A stretch of DNA of 64,000 bases, taken from assembly GCA_021202155.1 (NCBI GenBank), contig JAJQDP010000005.1:37260-101259 (forward strand), read 5' to 3'. The DNA is from Oscillospiraceae bacterium. GTDB lineage: Bacteria > Bacillota > Clostridia > Oscillospirales > Ruminococcaceae. A program made the translations under genes and the position numbers. This document shows positions 19,114 through 28,184 of the stretch, piece after piece (positions within the stretch are counted from its first letter, which is position 1; every line of letters starts with the position of its first letter). The notes under the pieces were generated by a model. It saw only the letters and a list, made by a program, of their open reading frames with translations, was not told the origin of the DNA and searched no databases.

Positions 19114-19993
19114 ACACATGCCAGATAGCCGTACTCCCCGCCGGAAGCGTAAGTCCCGTCGACTCCACAGGGAGTCCTATCTCATCACTGTCAACTTTTC
19201 CTCCGAATTTCGGAACTAAGACGCTTGAGAGGATGTAGCCCATGACTGATGCCGATAATCCTGTAGTGTAGCTGTTGAGGACAAAGAAGAGCGGCTTTTC
19301 GCTCAGGACTCCTGCTGTGAGCCTGACGAGGTCATAGACGTTGTCTTCAAGCTTCCATATCTCGCCGGAAGGACCTCTCCCGTAGCTTGGCGGGTCCATG
19401 ATGACTCCCTCATAGCGGCTGGATCTCTTTATTTCGCGCCTGACGAACTTCTCGCAGTCGTCGACTATCCAGCGGATGGGTCTTTCGGAGAGACCGGACA
19501 ATGCGGCGTTCTCGCGAGCCCACTGAACCATGCCTTTTGAGGCGTCGACGTGGCAGACCTCCGCGCCCGAACCTGAGCAGGCAAGTGTCGCTCCGCCGGT
19601 GTAGGCGAAAAGGTTCAGAACCCTGACTTTATCGGTCTTCGCTCTTTCGCTGATAAGCTCTCCGGTCTTCTCCCAGTTTACAGCCTGCTCGGGAAAGAGC
19701 CCGGTGTGCTTGAAGCCGGTCGGATGAACCTTGAATTTAAGGCTTCCGAAATACTGCGAGCTGTAGCTCACGTTCCAGCTCTCGGGGAGCTTTTTTAAGT
19801 ACTCCCACTGTCCGCCGCCCTTGGTTGAGCGGTGATATACTGCGTTCGCACTCTGCCAGAGTGCAGTCTTATCCGTTTTCCAGATGACCTGCGGATCGGG
19901 TCGGATGAGCCGAATATCTTTCCAGCTCTCAAGCCTTTCTCCGTCAGATGCGTCAAGTAATCTATAATCCTTCCAGCCGTTAGCTGTTCTCAT
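19112..19993 (-). CDS. Class I SAM-dependent rRNA methyltransferase (RlmI/RlmK-like)
   Basis: VLNLFAYTGGATLACSGSGAEVCHVDASKGMVQWARENAALSG; IMDPPSYGRGPSGEIWKLED; start MRTANGW. Confidence 0.88.
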   Translation of the reverse strand: MRTANGWKDYRLLDASDGERLESWKDIRLIRPDPQVIWKTDKTALWQSANAVYHRSTKGGGQWEYLKKLPESWNVSYSSQYFGSLKFKVHPTGFKHTGLFPEQAVNWEKTGELISERAKTDKVRVLNLFAYTGGATLACSGSGAEVCHVDASKGMVQWARENAALSGLSERPIRWIVDDCEKFVRREIKRSSRYEGVIMDPPSYGRGPSGEIWKLEDNVYDLVRLTAGVLSEKPLFFVLNSYTTGLSASVMGYILSSVLVPKFGGKVDSDEIGLPVESTGLTLPAGSTAIWHV

Positions 19994-21359
19994 TGCTACC
20001 CTGCTCTCCGATATGCTTCGCGACCGTCTGTGCGGCGGCTTGGGCATATTGATAAATCATCTGCTCGTCCCTGCCCTCAGCCGTAACACGAATCAGCGGC
20101 TCGGCAGTCGATTCCCTTATGTAAATTCTTCCGTCGCCCGCTAATTTCTCGGAGCAATAATCTAACATCTCCGTTATCTCGGGGACTTGCTCCCACATAT
20201 TCTTGCATTCGTGCCTTATCTTCACATCAACGTCTATCGTCGGGTAAGGTGTGAATATCGCGGCGATTTCCGAGAGCTTCCTGCCCGTCTTAGCCATCAC
20301 CTCAAGCATCCTTGCGGCGGCTAATTCGCCGTCAGCGATGTCGGGAACATTTCCGAATAAGAACCTTCCGCTCGCGTCCGCGCCCAAACTGTAGCCGTCG
20401 GTCATAAGCCTGTCGTGAATACATCTCTCCGAAACTCCTGACGCAGTAGAAGTGACGATTCCGTTGTCCTTCGCCCAGCGGAAGAAGCCAAGGTTCGTGG
20501 CTCTCGTGACGACGCAGGTGTTGGCGGAAAGTGTCTTCTCCTGCTTCATGAAATATGCAAGTGCCGCAAGCATCCTGTCCGGGTCGACCGGCTCGCCCTT
20601 TTCGTCCACCATAAGGCAACGCGAGCCGTCGCCGTCAAGTGCCACTCCGCAGTGTGCGCGGGAATCTGTGACAGCCTTGCTGAGGGCTGTCGGGTCTTCA
20701 GTCCCGCAGTCAGCGTTTATGTTGACTCCGTTTGGCGCATTATTTATAAATTTCGCGTTGATTCCGAGTCCTCTGAAGAACTTCTCAGCCGTATCATATG
20801 CCGCGCCATTCGCGCAGTCGACGACTATTCTGAGCCTTCCTAAATCCGACTGAATGTCCCGCAGGAGATGCCTGACATAGTCCCACTCGGCGTTCTTTTC
20901 AGTCAGGATGTCGCCTAAGTTCTCAGGGCTTGCATTGGGAATCTCTTCGGGAGAATCAAGAACCAGCCTCTCGATTTCATTCTCGATGCTGTCGGGGAGC
21001 TTGTCACCCGAGGCAGAGAAGATTCTGATGCCGTTGAATTCGTAGCTGTTGTGGGAAGCGGAGACCATGATTCCGGCGTCAGCACCGTACTTGACAGTTA
21101 AGTACGCTACAGCCGGCGTCGGGACGACTCCAAGGAGGTCAGCATTCCCTCCGACAGAGCAGATTCCGGCAATCAGCGATGACTCCAAAATCTTGCAGGA
21201 GGAGCGGGTGTCCTTCCCGATAAGAATTTTCGCCCGGCGATGGTTTTTCTTTGAAAGCTCACTTGCACAGGCTCTTCCGATGGCCATGGCTAATTCACAG
21301 CTTATGTCGCCAAGGGCCTCGCCCTTCACAGCACCATCAGCACCGAATAATCTTCCCAT
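19980..21359 (-). CDS. glmM: Phosphoglucosamine mutase
   Basis: MGRLFGADGAVKGEAL; IMVSASHNSYEFNGIRIF; VALDGDGSRCLMVD. Confidence 0.9.
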   Translation of the reverse strand: MGRLFGADGAVKGEALGDISCELAMAIGRACASELSKKNHRRAKILIGKDTRSSCKILESSLIAGICSVGGNADLLGVVPTPAVAYLTVKYGADAGIMVSASHNSYEFNGIRIFSASGDKLPDSIENEIERLVLDSPEEIPNASPENLGDILTEKNAEWDYVRHLLRDIQSDLGRLRIVVDCANGAAYDTAEKFFRGLGINAKFINNAPNGVNINADCGTEDPTALSKAVTDSRAHCGVALDGDGSRCLMVDEKGEPVDPDRMLAALAYFMKQEKTLSANTCVVTRATNLGFFRWAKDNGIVTSTASGVSERCIHDRLMTDGYSLGADASGRFLFGNVPDIADGELAAARMLEVMAKTGRKLSEIAAIFTPYPTIDVDVKIRHECKNMWEQVPEITEMLDYCSEKLAGDGRIYIRESTAEPLIRVTAEGRDEQMIYQYAQAAAQTVAKHIGEQGSNENS

Positions 21360-21384
21360 AATATCAGCCCCAGTCTTTTTTGAG

Positions 21385-22422
21385 TTATAGCATAGTCTGT
21401 CCGTCGCGCAATAAGCCCAAGTGTTTGTATGCCAAATCAGTGGCGCAACGCCCTCTTGGAGTTCTTGCGATGAAGCCAAGCTGCATTAAGTACGGCTCGC
21501 AGACATCTTCAAGCGTTACCGCCTCTTCTCCTATTGCGGAGGCAAGGGTGTCAAGACCGACCGGTCCGCCGTTGTAGCCCTTTATAATCATATTGAGCAT
21601 ACGCTTATCCATCGTGTCAAGCCCGAGGGAGTCAATCTCCATCCGGTCAAGAGCGATTTTCGCAATCTCAAGGGTAATAGTTCCGTTACCCATGACGTCG
21701 GCGAAATCGCGGACTCGCTTGAGAAGCCTGTTTGCGATTCTTGGCGTTCCTCTTGAACGCTTTGCAATCTCCATCGCGCCTTCACGGTCGCAGATGACGC
21801 CCAAAATTGTCGCCGAGCGCATGATAATCTCGCAGAGCTCTTCGTGAGTGTAGAGCTCAAGTCTCTGTGAGATTCCGAACCGGTCTCTTAAGGGAGACGT
21901 GAGCTGTCCCGCTCTCGTGGTAGCTCCTATCAGCGTAAATCTCGGTACATCAAGGCGGATAGTACGCGCACCCGCGCCCTTTCCGATGATGATGTCGACC
22001 GCGAAATCCTCCATCGCGGGGTACAGAACCTCCTCAATTTCGCGAGGAATCCGGTGAATCTCGTCTATAAAGAGGACGTCGCCCGCCTGAAGGTTCGTCA
22101 GGATTGCGACGATGTCGCCCGGCTTCGTGATAGCCGGTCCTGAAGTTATGCGTATATTAACGCCCATTTCGTGGGCAATTATCGCCGAAAGAGTGGTCTT
22201 TCCGAGTCCGGGAGGTCCATAGAGAAGGACATGGTCGAGCGGCTCTCCGCGCTTTTTCGCGGCGTCGATGTATATCTTCATGTTCTCCTTGACCTTTTCC
22301 TGACCGATGTACTCGTTCAAGGTTTTCGGTCGGAGGGAGAGCTCCGCCTCGTCGACATCCTCGGCTAAAACCTCGGTCCCGACAAGCCTTTTTTCAAGGT
22401 CAAATTCCTTTGATTCGATCAC
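21385..22422 (-). CDS. ruvB: Holliday junction helicase RuvB
   Basis: [42 protein letters not shown]. Confidence 0.98.
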   Translation of the reverse strand: MIESKEFDLEKRLVGTEVLAEDVDEAELSLRPKTLNEYIGQEKVKENMKIYIDAAKKRGEPLDHVLLYGPPGLGKTTLSAIIAHEMGVNIRITSGPAITKPGDIVAILTNLQAGDVLFIDEIHRIPREIEEVLYPAMEDFAVDIIIGKGAGARTIRLDVPRFTLIGATTRAGQLTSPLRDRFGISQRLELYTHEELCEIIMRSATILGVICDREGAMEIAKRSRGTPRIANRLLKRVRDFADVMGNGTITLEIAKIALDRMEIDSLGLDTMDKRMLNMIIKGYNGGPVGLDTLASAIGEEAVTLEDVCEPYLMQLGFIARTPRGRCATDLAYKHLGLLRDGQTML

Positions 22423-22436
22423 ATTCCTTCACCTCC

Positions 22437-23042
22437 TCAGAATCTTCCCGATGCAAGAGTCCTGAGTGCTCTCTTGATGATTTCGTCTGTTTCGAGTTCT
22501 CCCGGGCACTTCGCGACTGCCTGCGCCGACTCCGACTGGCTGTAGCCGAGTACCACCAGGGCGGCAATCGCCTCAGCCTTGTTATTGTCACCGACAGCGG
22601 CAGTAATCGCGCCGACTTCTCCGGTTTCGTCCAAGACTGCTCCCTTTGCGACCTTGTCTTTTAATTCCATAACGATTCTCTGAGCGATTTTCCCGCCGAT
22701 TCCCTTGACTTTTGAAAATGCTTTTGTATCATCCGACGCTATCGCAAGAGCGACAGAGGCTGGGGTCAGGCTTGAAAGAATCGCAAGAGCGTACTTTGCG
22801 CCGACTCCGCTGACAGAGGTGAGAAGCTTGAAGCACTCAAGCTCATCCTTCGTGAAGAAGCCGAACAAATCTATTGCGTCCTCCCGAACAGCCATGTAGG
22901 TATAGAGCGTGCAGGAGGTGAGGTTCGAGACGGATGTTATCGTGTTCATTGTTGTCTTGCAGGCATAGCCGACTCCCCCGCATTCGATGACGCAGAGGTC
23001 GGGCTCGGTGTGTATTATATTTCCGGTAAGGCTGTAAATCAT
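22437..23042 (-). CDS. ruvA: Holliday junction protein RuvA
   Basis: MIYSLTGNIIHTEPDLCVIECGGVGYACK; HhH motifs. Confidence 0.97.
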   Translation of the reverse strand: MIYSLTGNIIHTEPDLCVIECGGVGYACKTTMNTITSVSNLTSCTLYTYMAVREDAIDLFGFFTKDELECFKLLTSVSGVGAKYALAILSSLTPASVALAIASDDTKAFSKVKGIGGKIAQRIVMELKDKVAKGAVLDETGEVGAITAAVGDNNKAEAIAALVVLGYSQSESAQAVAKCPGELETDEIIKRALRTLASGRF

Positions 23043-23072
23043 TTTTAAGTTCCGTTCTGCCGGAAACCGGCG

Positions 23073-23564
23073 TTAATTCAGTCCGAAAACCTTTGAAGTG
23101 GCGTAGTGACCGTGAGTGATGGCAAGAGCCAAGGCGTCGGCGGCATCGTCCGGCTTCGGGATTTCCTTCAAATTCAGGATTGAGCGGGTCATCTCCTGAA
23201 CCTGCTTCTTCTCCGCCCTGCCGTAGCCGACAACCGAGTTTTTGACCTGGAGCGGCGTATATTCGTAAATTTTGACACCATGCGTGTTTGCGGAAAGGAG
23301 GATAACTCCCCTTGCCTGCGCCACGTCGATGGCGGTCGTGTGGTTGGTGTTGAAGTAGAGCTTTTCAAGGGAGATAGCGTCCGGCTTGTAGGTCTCCAAG
23401 AGCTCATTCATGTCGTTATAGATGACTCCAAGTCGCTCGTCGAATTGATGGTCGGGAGTAGTTGTAATAGCACCATATCCCTTAACCAGGAAATCTCTTC
23501 CGTCATAATCCAAAACTCCGTACCCGACAATCGCATATCCCGGGTCGATTCCAAGTATCCTCAT
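23073..23564 (-). CDS. ruvC: Holliday junction resolvase RuvC
   Basis: MRILGIDPGYAIVGYGVLD; DDAADALALAITH. Confidence 0.97.
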   Translation of the reverse strand: MRILGIDPGYAIVGYGVLDYDGRDFLVKGYGAITTTPDHQFDERLGVIYNDMNELLETYKPDAISLEKLYFNTNHTTAIDVAQARGVILLSANTHGVKIYEYTPLQVKNSVVGYGRAEKKQVQEMTRSILNLKEIPKPDDAADALALAITHGHYATSKVFGLN

Positions 23565-23728
23565 TCTATACCCCACTTTTTAAAATACAATATTACGCCA
23601 TTTTCTACTTTTCTAAATAGTAATTATAGCCCTAAATGGCGGGGATGTCAAGCTTAAGTTATGGTAGTGCACGGTGATGACGTGCCGAAATATTCCTTTC
23701 GTATCTCCTACATAACTCGAAAAAGTCA

Positions 23729-23757
23729 TTGACAATATCGGATATATCGTGTATAAT
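23729..23757 (+). promoter_or_regulatory. Promoter of HigBA-like operon with overlapping palindromic sequence
   Basis: TTGACA - 17 nt (ATATCGGATATATCGTG) - TATAAT. Confidence 0.85.
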
Positions 23758-23787
23758 AGTATCGTAGAGTAAATGCGGGGGATAAGT

Positions 23788-24156
23788 ATGGGAAAAATAA
23801 CGATTGAATTTTACAGTTTGCAAGATGGAACAGAACCTGTAAAAGATTTTCTTATGAGTCTTGACGTGAAAATGCGAGCGAAAATGTTGCGCTCTATTGC
23901 CTTTTTAGAGGCAAATGGTGCTGATGCAAGAGAACCCGTTTCAAAGCATCTCGGCGACGGTATATTTGAATTAAGAGCCCAATTTGGAAACAATGTAACG
24001 AGGGTGTTGTACTTCTTCTTTGTAGGAAATAAGGCAATCCTGACAAATGGATTTATAAAGAAAACGCAGAAAACACCAATCTCAGAAATCGACAAGGCAA
24101 AACGCTATAGAGCAGAGTATGCAAGCAGGGAGGATAACAATGACCAACTTCGATGA
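23788..24156 (+). CDS. RelE/HigB-family (phage Gp49-like) toxin
   Basis: ARMFRSI-like core: LGDGIFELRAQFGNNVTRVLYFFFVGNKAILTNGFIKKTQKTP. Confidence 0.85.
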   Translation: MGKITIEFYSLQDGTEPVKDFLMSLDVKMRAKMLRSIAFLEANGADAREPVSKHLGDGIFELRAQFGNNVTRVLYFFFVGNKAILTNGFIKKTQKTPISEIDKAKRYRAEYASREDNNDQLR

Positions 24157-24436
24157 TTTCTTGAATGAACAACTGAAAGATCCGGAATTCAAGGCAGAAT
24201 ATGATGCCCTTGAAGCGGAATATTCATTAATGCAGGCGATAATAGATGCAAGACGCGAGAGCGGTATCACTCAGAATGAGCTTTCTAAACGTACTGGCAT
24301 TTCTCAGAGCGATATAAGCAAGTTTGAGTGCGGGAACGGCAACCCTTCCATAAAAACGCTGAAACGCCTTGCTGCCGGTATGAACATGAGTCTGAAAATT
24401 GAGTTCAAGCCGTTGCCAAGCAGTCAGATTCAATAA
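24140..24436 (+). CDS. XRE-family HigA-like antitoxin
   Basis: IIDARRESGITQNELSKRTGISQSDISKFECGNGNPSIKTLKRLAAGM. Confidence 0.88.
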   Translation: MTNFDDFLNEQLKDPEFKAEYDALEAEYSLMQAIIDARRESGITQNELSKRTGISQSDISKFECGNGNPSIKTLKRLAAGMNMSLKIEFKPLPSSQIQ

Positions 24437-24451
24437 TGATATTTTCAGTCG

Positions 24452-24480
24452 GTCGCTCCCCACATGGGGAGCATTTTTCT
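24452..24480 (+). terminator. Intrinsic terminator
   Basis: GCTCCCCACATGGGGAGC followed by ATTTTTCTTT. Confidence 0.8.
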
Positions 24481-24585
24481 TTCGCAAAAACATACTTGCT
24501 TGGTACAGTCAAATCGTCTTTTCAAAAATTGATTTCTTTTCCTTGACAACTGTCTCATAATCCGTTATAATATTACCATCACAAA

Positions 24586-26592
24586 ATGAAAGGAAGTGTT
24601 CGTATGCGGCATGAAGCTATGGTGGCTTCTGGTGGCGCATTGGCGGGGCTTCTCTTTTGTTTCTGTGCGGATTTGCCGATGAGAATTGCGTTTATAGCTA
24701 TCTCAGCGGCTCTTTTTATTTCGGGTCTCCTTCTTTTGACGGGAAAATTGCGCAAAGCGGTTTCGACCGCTTTTTTATTTATGCTCATTTTCGGAATCTA
24801 CGGAACTGTCTGGCACTATGTCAGAGTCGACCGGCTTACTGCTCTTTCGGGAGAGACGGTCACCGTCTCAGGAATCGTCACCGACTGCGATGATAGCGAC
24901 TACGCCGAGGTTACAGTGAGCGGCAATATCGGCGGAGTTCGCGGCAAGGTTGTCGTGTATCTCAGCGGCGTCAGCGTCTCCTCCGGCGACAGAATCACAT
25001 TCGAGGCGACCGTTTCGGAGCTTTCCGACAGTGGAATTTTCAACGCCGAGTCCTACTACTACCCGAAAGGGATTTTCGTCCGTTGCAGTCAGACCGGCGA
25101 AGTTATCGTCGATAAAGCCACCGGAATCTACGCGCTCTATGGAGAGATTCGTGACATGCGTGAGAAGCTGACTACCACCTTCTGCTCGTATGTCGGGCTC
25201 GACGAGGGTCAGCTTCTTTCAAGTATGCTCTGCGGAAGGAGCGAGAGCCTTGATGACTCGGTCAGGATTTCCCTCAACCGAAGCGGAATCGGTCATCTCT
25301 TGGCTGTTTCCGGTCTCCACGTCAGCATCGTGGCGGCTCTGGTCGCCTTCTTACTCAGACTTCTCAGAGCTCCAAGACCTGTCACATTCGCCGTTTCGGA
25401 AGCGATAATGGCTCTCTTCGTCGTCTTTTCCGGGATGAGAACATCAGCGGTTCGGGCGTTTGTCATGATGACAATCTACCTCTTCTCGTTCATAATCCGG
25501 CGGGAGTTCGACGCAGAATCGGCTCTTGGAGTCACAATTATTGCCATGCTCGCAGTCTCGCCCTACAGCGTGATAGACGGCTCATTTCTGCTCTCAATCT
25601 CGGGAGTTTTCGGAATCAGTGTCGCCGCGCCTGCTGTGTCGAAAGCCTTCGGAATAAGAGGAAAGCTCCCGCGCACGGCAATGTCCGCCATATGTGCCTG
25701 GTTTTGCATCCTCCCCGTTTCGGTGTTCATCTTTGACGAGATTTCCTTCGTCTCAGTCCTCACAAATGTAGTGCTGACGCCGTTTTGTACCACGGCACTC
25801 GTCCTGTCACTCATATTTGCGGCGACGGGAACTCCCGCGGCACTGTCGTTCCTGATAGAAATCGCCGGATTCATCGCAAGATGGGTGATAAAAATCTGCG
25901 GATTCATAAGCGACCTCGGCTTCACATATGTGCCGGTGAAATTCGCCGCTGTCCCGATTCTTGTATTGTCTCTCGCAATAGCTGTGGCTCTGATTCTCAT
26001 AATCTCAAAGAATGTCCGGCTGGCGTCGTTTTCTGCGCTTGCGGCATTCTGCGCGACTCTCGCTCTCATGTTCGTTTTGGGAGCAACCGACTCGGGGACT
26101 ACTCACTTAAGAATACTTTCCGATGGCGACGGCTATCTCGTCGCCGTGGTTCAGGGTGGAGAGTGCGTCGCGGTCGACTCTGACGGCTCATATGGGAGTA
26201 ATTTAGGCTATATTCTCTCCGAAGAGGGCATCACCGCGGTCGACGCGGTCGCAATCTTAAGTAACGGTGTCGCGAACTATCCGTCCTATCTGAGCCTGTC
26301 GGTCTCTCCCGACATCATTCTCTTCGACACAACCGCCTCAACGAAAAGTACCGCTGAAACCGAACTTCTCAAGCTCACCGATGGCACGACCCTCACCCTC
26401 GGTGATGCCGAGCTTCTTCTGTCAGGCGACCAGACCACCGTCACCATCGGCGATAAAACCATCACTGTCACCGAGTCGACCATCCCGGAAGACGGGTATT
26501 ATATTTACATTGCAAACGGCGTCTGTGTGACGAATCTTTATGGCGAGGTCATGGTGGCGACGGATGGGGCGGAGATTGAGCTGACAAAATAA
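24586..26592 (+). CDS. comEC: ComEC/Rec2-family DNA uptake channel protein with divergent C-terminal domain
   Basis: GHLLAVSGLHVSIVAALV; ALFVVFSGMRTSAVRAFVMM; multi-TM; OB-like N-terminal region. Confidence 0.85.
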   Translation: MKGSVRMRHEAMVASGGALAGLLFCFCADLPMRIAFIAISAALFISGLLLLTGKLRKAVSTAFLFMLIFGIYGTVWHYVRVDRLTALSGETVTVSGIVTDCDDSDYAEVTVSGNIGGVRGKVVVYLSGVSVSSGDRITFEATVSELSDSGIFNAESYYYPKGIFVRCSQTGEVIVDKATGIYALYGEIRDMREKLTTTFCSYVGLDEGQLLSSMLCGRSESLDDSVRISLNRSGIGHLLAVSGLHVSIVAALVAFLLRLLRAPRPVTFAVSEAIMALFVVFSGMRTSAVRAFVMMTIYLFSFIIRREFDAESALGVTIIAMLAVSPYSVIDGSFLLSISGVFGISVAAPAVSKAFGIRGKLPRTAMSAICAWFCILPVSVFIFDEISFVSVLTNVVLTPFCTTALVLSLIFAATGTPAALSFLIEIAGFIARWVIKICGFISDLGFTYVPVKFAAVPILVLSLAIAVALILIISKNVRLASFSALAAFCATLALMFVLGATDSGTTHLRILSDGDGYLVAVVQGGECVAVDSDGSYGSNLGYILSEEGITAVDAVAILSNGVANYPSYLSLSVSPDIILFDTTASTKSTAETELLKLTDGTTLTLGDAELLLSGDQTTVTIGDKTITVTESTIPEDGYYIYIANGVCVTNLYGEVMVATDGAEIELTK

Positions 26593-26629
26593 AAAAGCGA
26601 AGCAGACTGGTGCTCCGCTTTCTTAATAT

Positions 26630-27949
26630 TCAGCTCCATCCAAGTAGCCAATCTATCACACCCACCGATTTTATCCCATCATAAGAATTGTCCAAACCGG
26701 TATTCAGCGACAGAACGATCTTTTCATAATTATCTCCTATTTTTCTCAAGGGCGCAAGTTCTCTTCGACGGACATCCTCACTTGTCATTGATTCTGTGAC
26801 CTGAATGTAAACCTTTTCATCGGCGTTCGTCGCGATAAAGTCTATCTCCATATTGTCGATTTTTCCTATTGAAACATCATATCCCCGGCGGAGAAGCTCA
26901 AAGTAAACAACGTTTTCAAGAGCATGACCACTATCACGATCCCGGAAGCCCAAAAGATAGTTTCTCAAACCCATGTCTACGATGTAATATTTTCCAAGTG
27001 TACGAAGATACTCCTTGCCCTTAATGTCAAATCTCTTGATTTCATAGAAGAAGTACGCCTCGGTCAATGCGTTGACATACAGCGACACTGTGTGAGCACT
27101 CGGAGCTTCCCTCTTTCCGGTTTCAAGTAAGCCTTCGTTTGCAAGGACATTTCCAATAGACGAAACGGAAATATTACTCCCGATATTATCAGCAAGGAAC
27201 ATCACTATTTTGTTGAGGAGAATGGAATCTGTTATCCTTTTTCCTCCTCTGCGATTTTCGCGTTCTAAAATATCTCGCATGACAACCGTTGAATAAATAC
27301 CCTCAAGAAGCATCAGTGCTTTCTCTTGATTCAAGCCTACCTCCGCGATACCAGGCATTCCACCAAAGCGCATATATGCCTCAAATGCTTCTTTCAAATC
27401 GTAAACTGCACCATTTTTATCTCTCACCTGCTTATGAATTCCACCGAAAGCACTTTCAGATTCAACAACCTCAAAATCATGGAAATACAAAAATTCACTG
27501 AAAGAAAGCGGAAGCATACGGATTTCAACGCATCTTCCTGACAGATAAGTCGAATATTCCGATGAAAGCATATAGGCATTAGAGCCTGTGACATAAATAT
27601 CACAATTAAAATCTACCCTGAACGAATTTATGGCATCCTCCCATTTGCTGACACGCTGAATCTCATCAAAGAAAAGATACATCCGCTTATCAGAAAGCAT
27701 ATGTTTTTTTACATAGTTATAAAAGCTGTCGACGGTCATATCCTTAAAATCGTACGATTCAAAATTCATTTCAACAATATGATCGTCTGAAATACCTGCC
27801 TTTCTTAAGTGTGCCGCCATCAGTTTAAGCAAACTCGATTTTCCGCACCTGCGAATACCGGTCACAACCTTAACCTGCTCTGTGTCCTGAAATGCTATTA
27901 ACTTTTGCAAATACAAATCTCTCTTCTTTAAATTACGAGAATCTATCAT
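26630..27949 (-). CDS. AAA+ ATPase with DUF4143 domain (start MIDSRNL)
   Basis: VVTGIRRCGKSSLLKLM; MYLFFDEIQRVSKWEDAI; ENVVYFELLRRGYDVSIGKIDNMEIDFIAT. Confidence 0.88.
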   Translation of the reverse strand: MIDSRNLKKRDLYLQKLIAFQDTEQVKVVTGIRRCGKSSLLKLMAAHLRKAGISDDHIVEMNFESYDFKDMTVDSFYNYVKKHMLSDKRMYLFFDEIQRVSKWEDAINSFRVDFNCDIYVTGSNAYMLSSEYSTYLSGRCVEIRMLPLSFSEFLYFHDFEVVESESAFGGIHKQVRDKNGAVYDLKEAFEAYMRFGGMPGIAEVGLNQEKALMLLEGIYSTVVMRDILERENRRGGKRITDSILLNKIVMFLADNIGSNISVSSIGNVLANEGLLETGKREAPSAHTVSLYVNALTEAYFFYEIKRFDIKGKEYLRTLGKYYIVDMGLRNYLLGFRDRDSGHALENVVYFELLRRGYDVSIGKIDNMEIDFIATNADEKVYIQVTESMTSEDVRRRELAPLRKIGDNYEKIVLSLNTGLDNSYDGIKSVGVIDWLLGWS

Positions 27950-27972
27950 GAAATCGCCTCCCATTTGATAAT

Positions 27973-28001
27973 AGCATAGCACAATTTCAATTATCTGTCA
28001 A
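27973..28001 (-). promoter_or_regulatory. Promoter of the second DUF4143 ATPase
   Basis: Minus strand TTGACA - 17 nt - TATGCT. Confidence 0.8.
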
Positions 28002-28004
28002 CAC

Positions 28005-28068
28005 TTTCTGCACTCCAGTGCAAAAACTTTTTTATTTCCGGAGTTTCTGCACTGAAATGCAAAAACTT
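28005..28068. repeat. Paired 25-bp direct repeats upstream of ATPase promoter
   Basis: TTTCTGCACTCCAGTGCAAAAACTT and TTTCTGCACTGAAATGCAAAAACTT, 22/25 identical, 39-bp period. Confidence 0.85.
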
Positions 28069-28184
28069 CTGACAGGTTTTGTCAGTCTCTGACCATAATA
28101 GACCAAGCCGCAACGCAGTCTTGACCACGTTGCGGCTTGTCTCGTTCTCTTCAAATGTTCCGAAGTAATTTTTTGACCGGTGGG

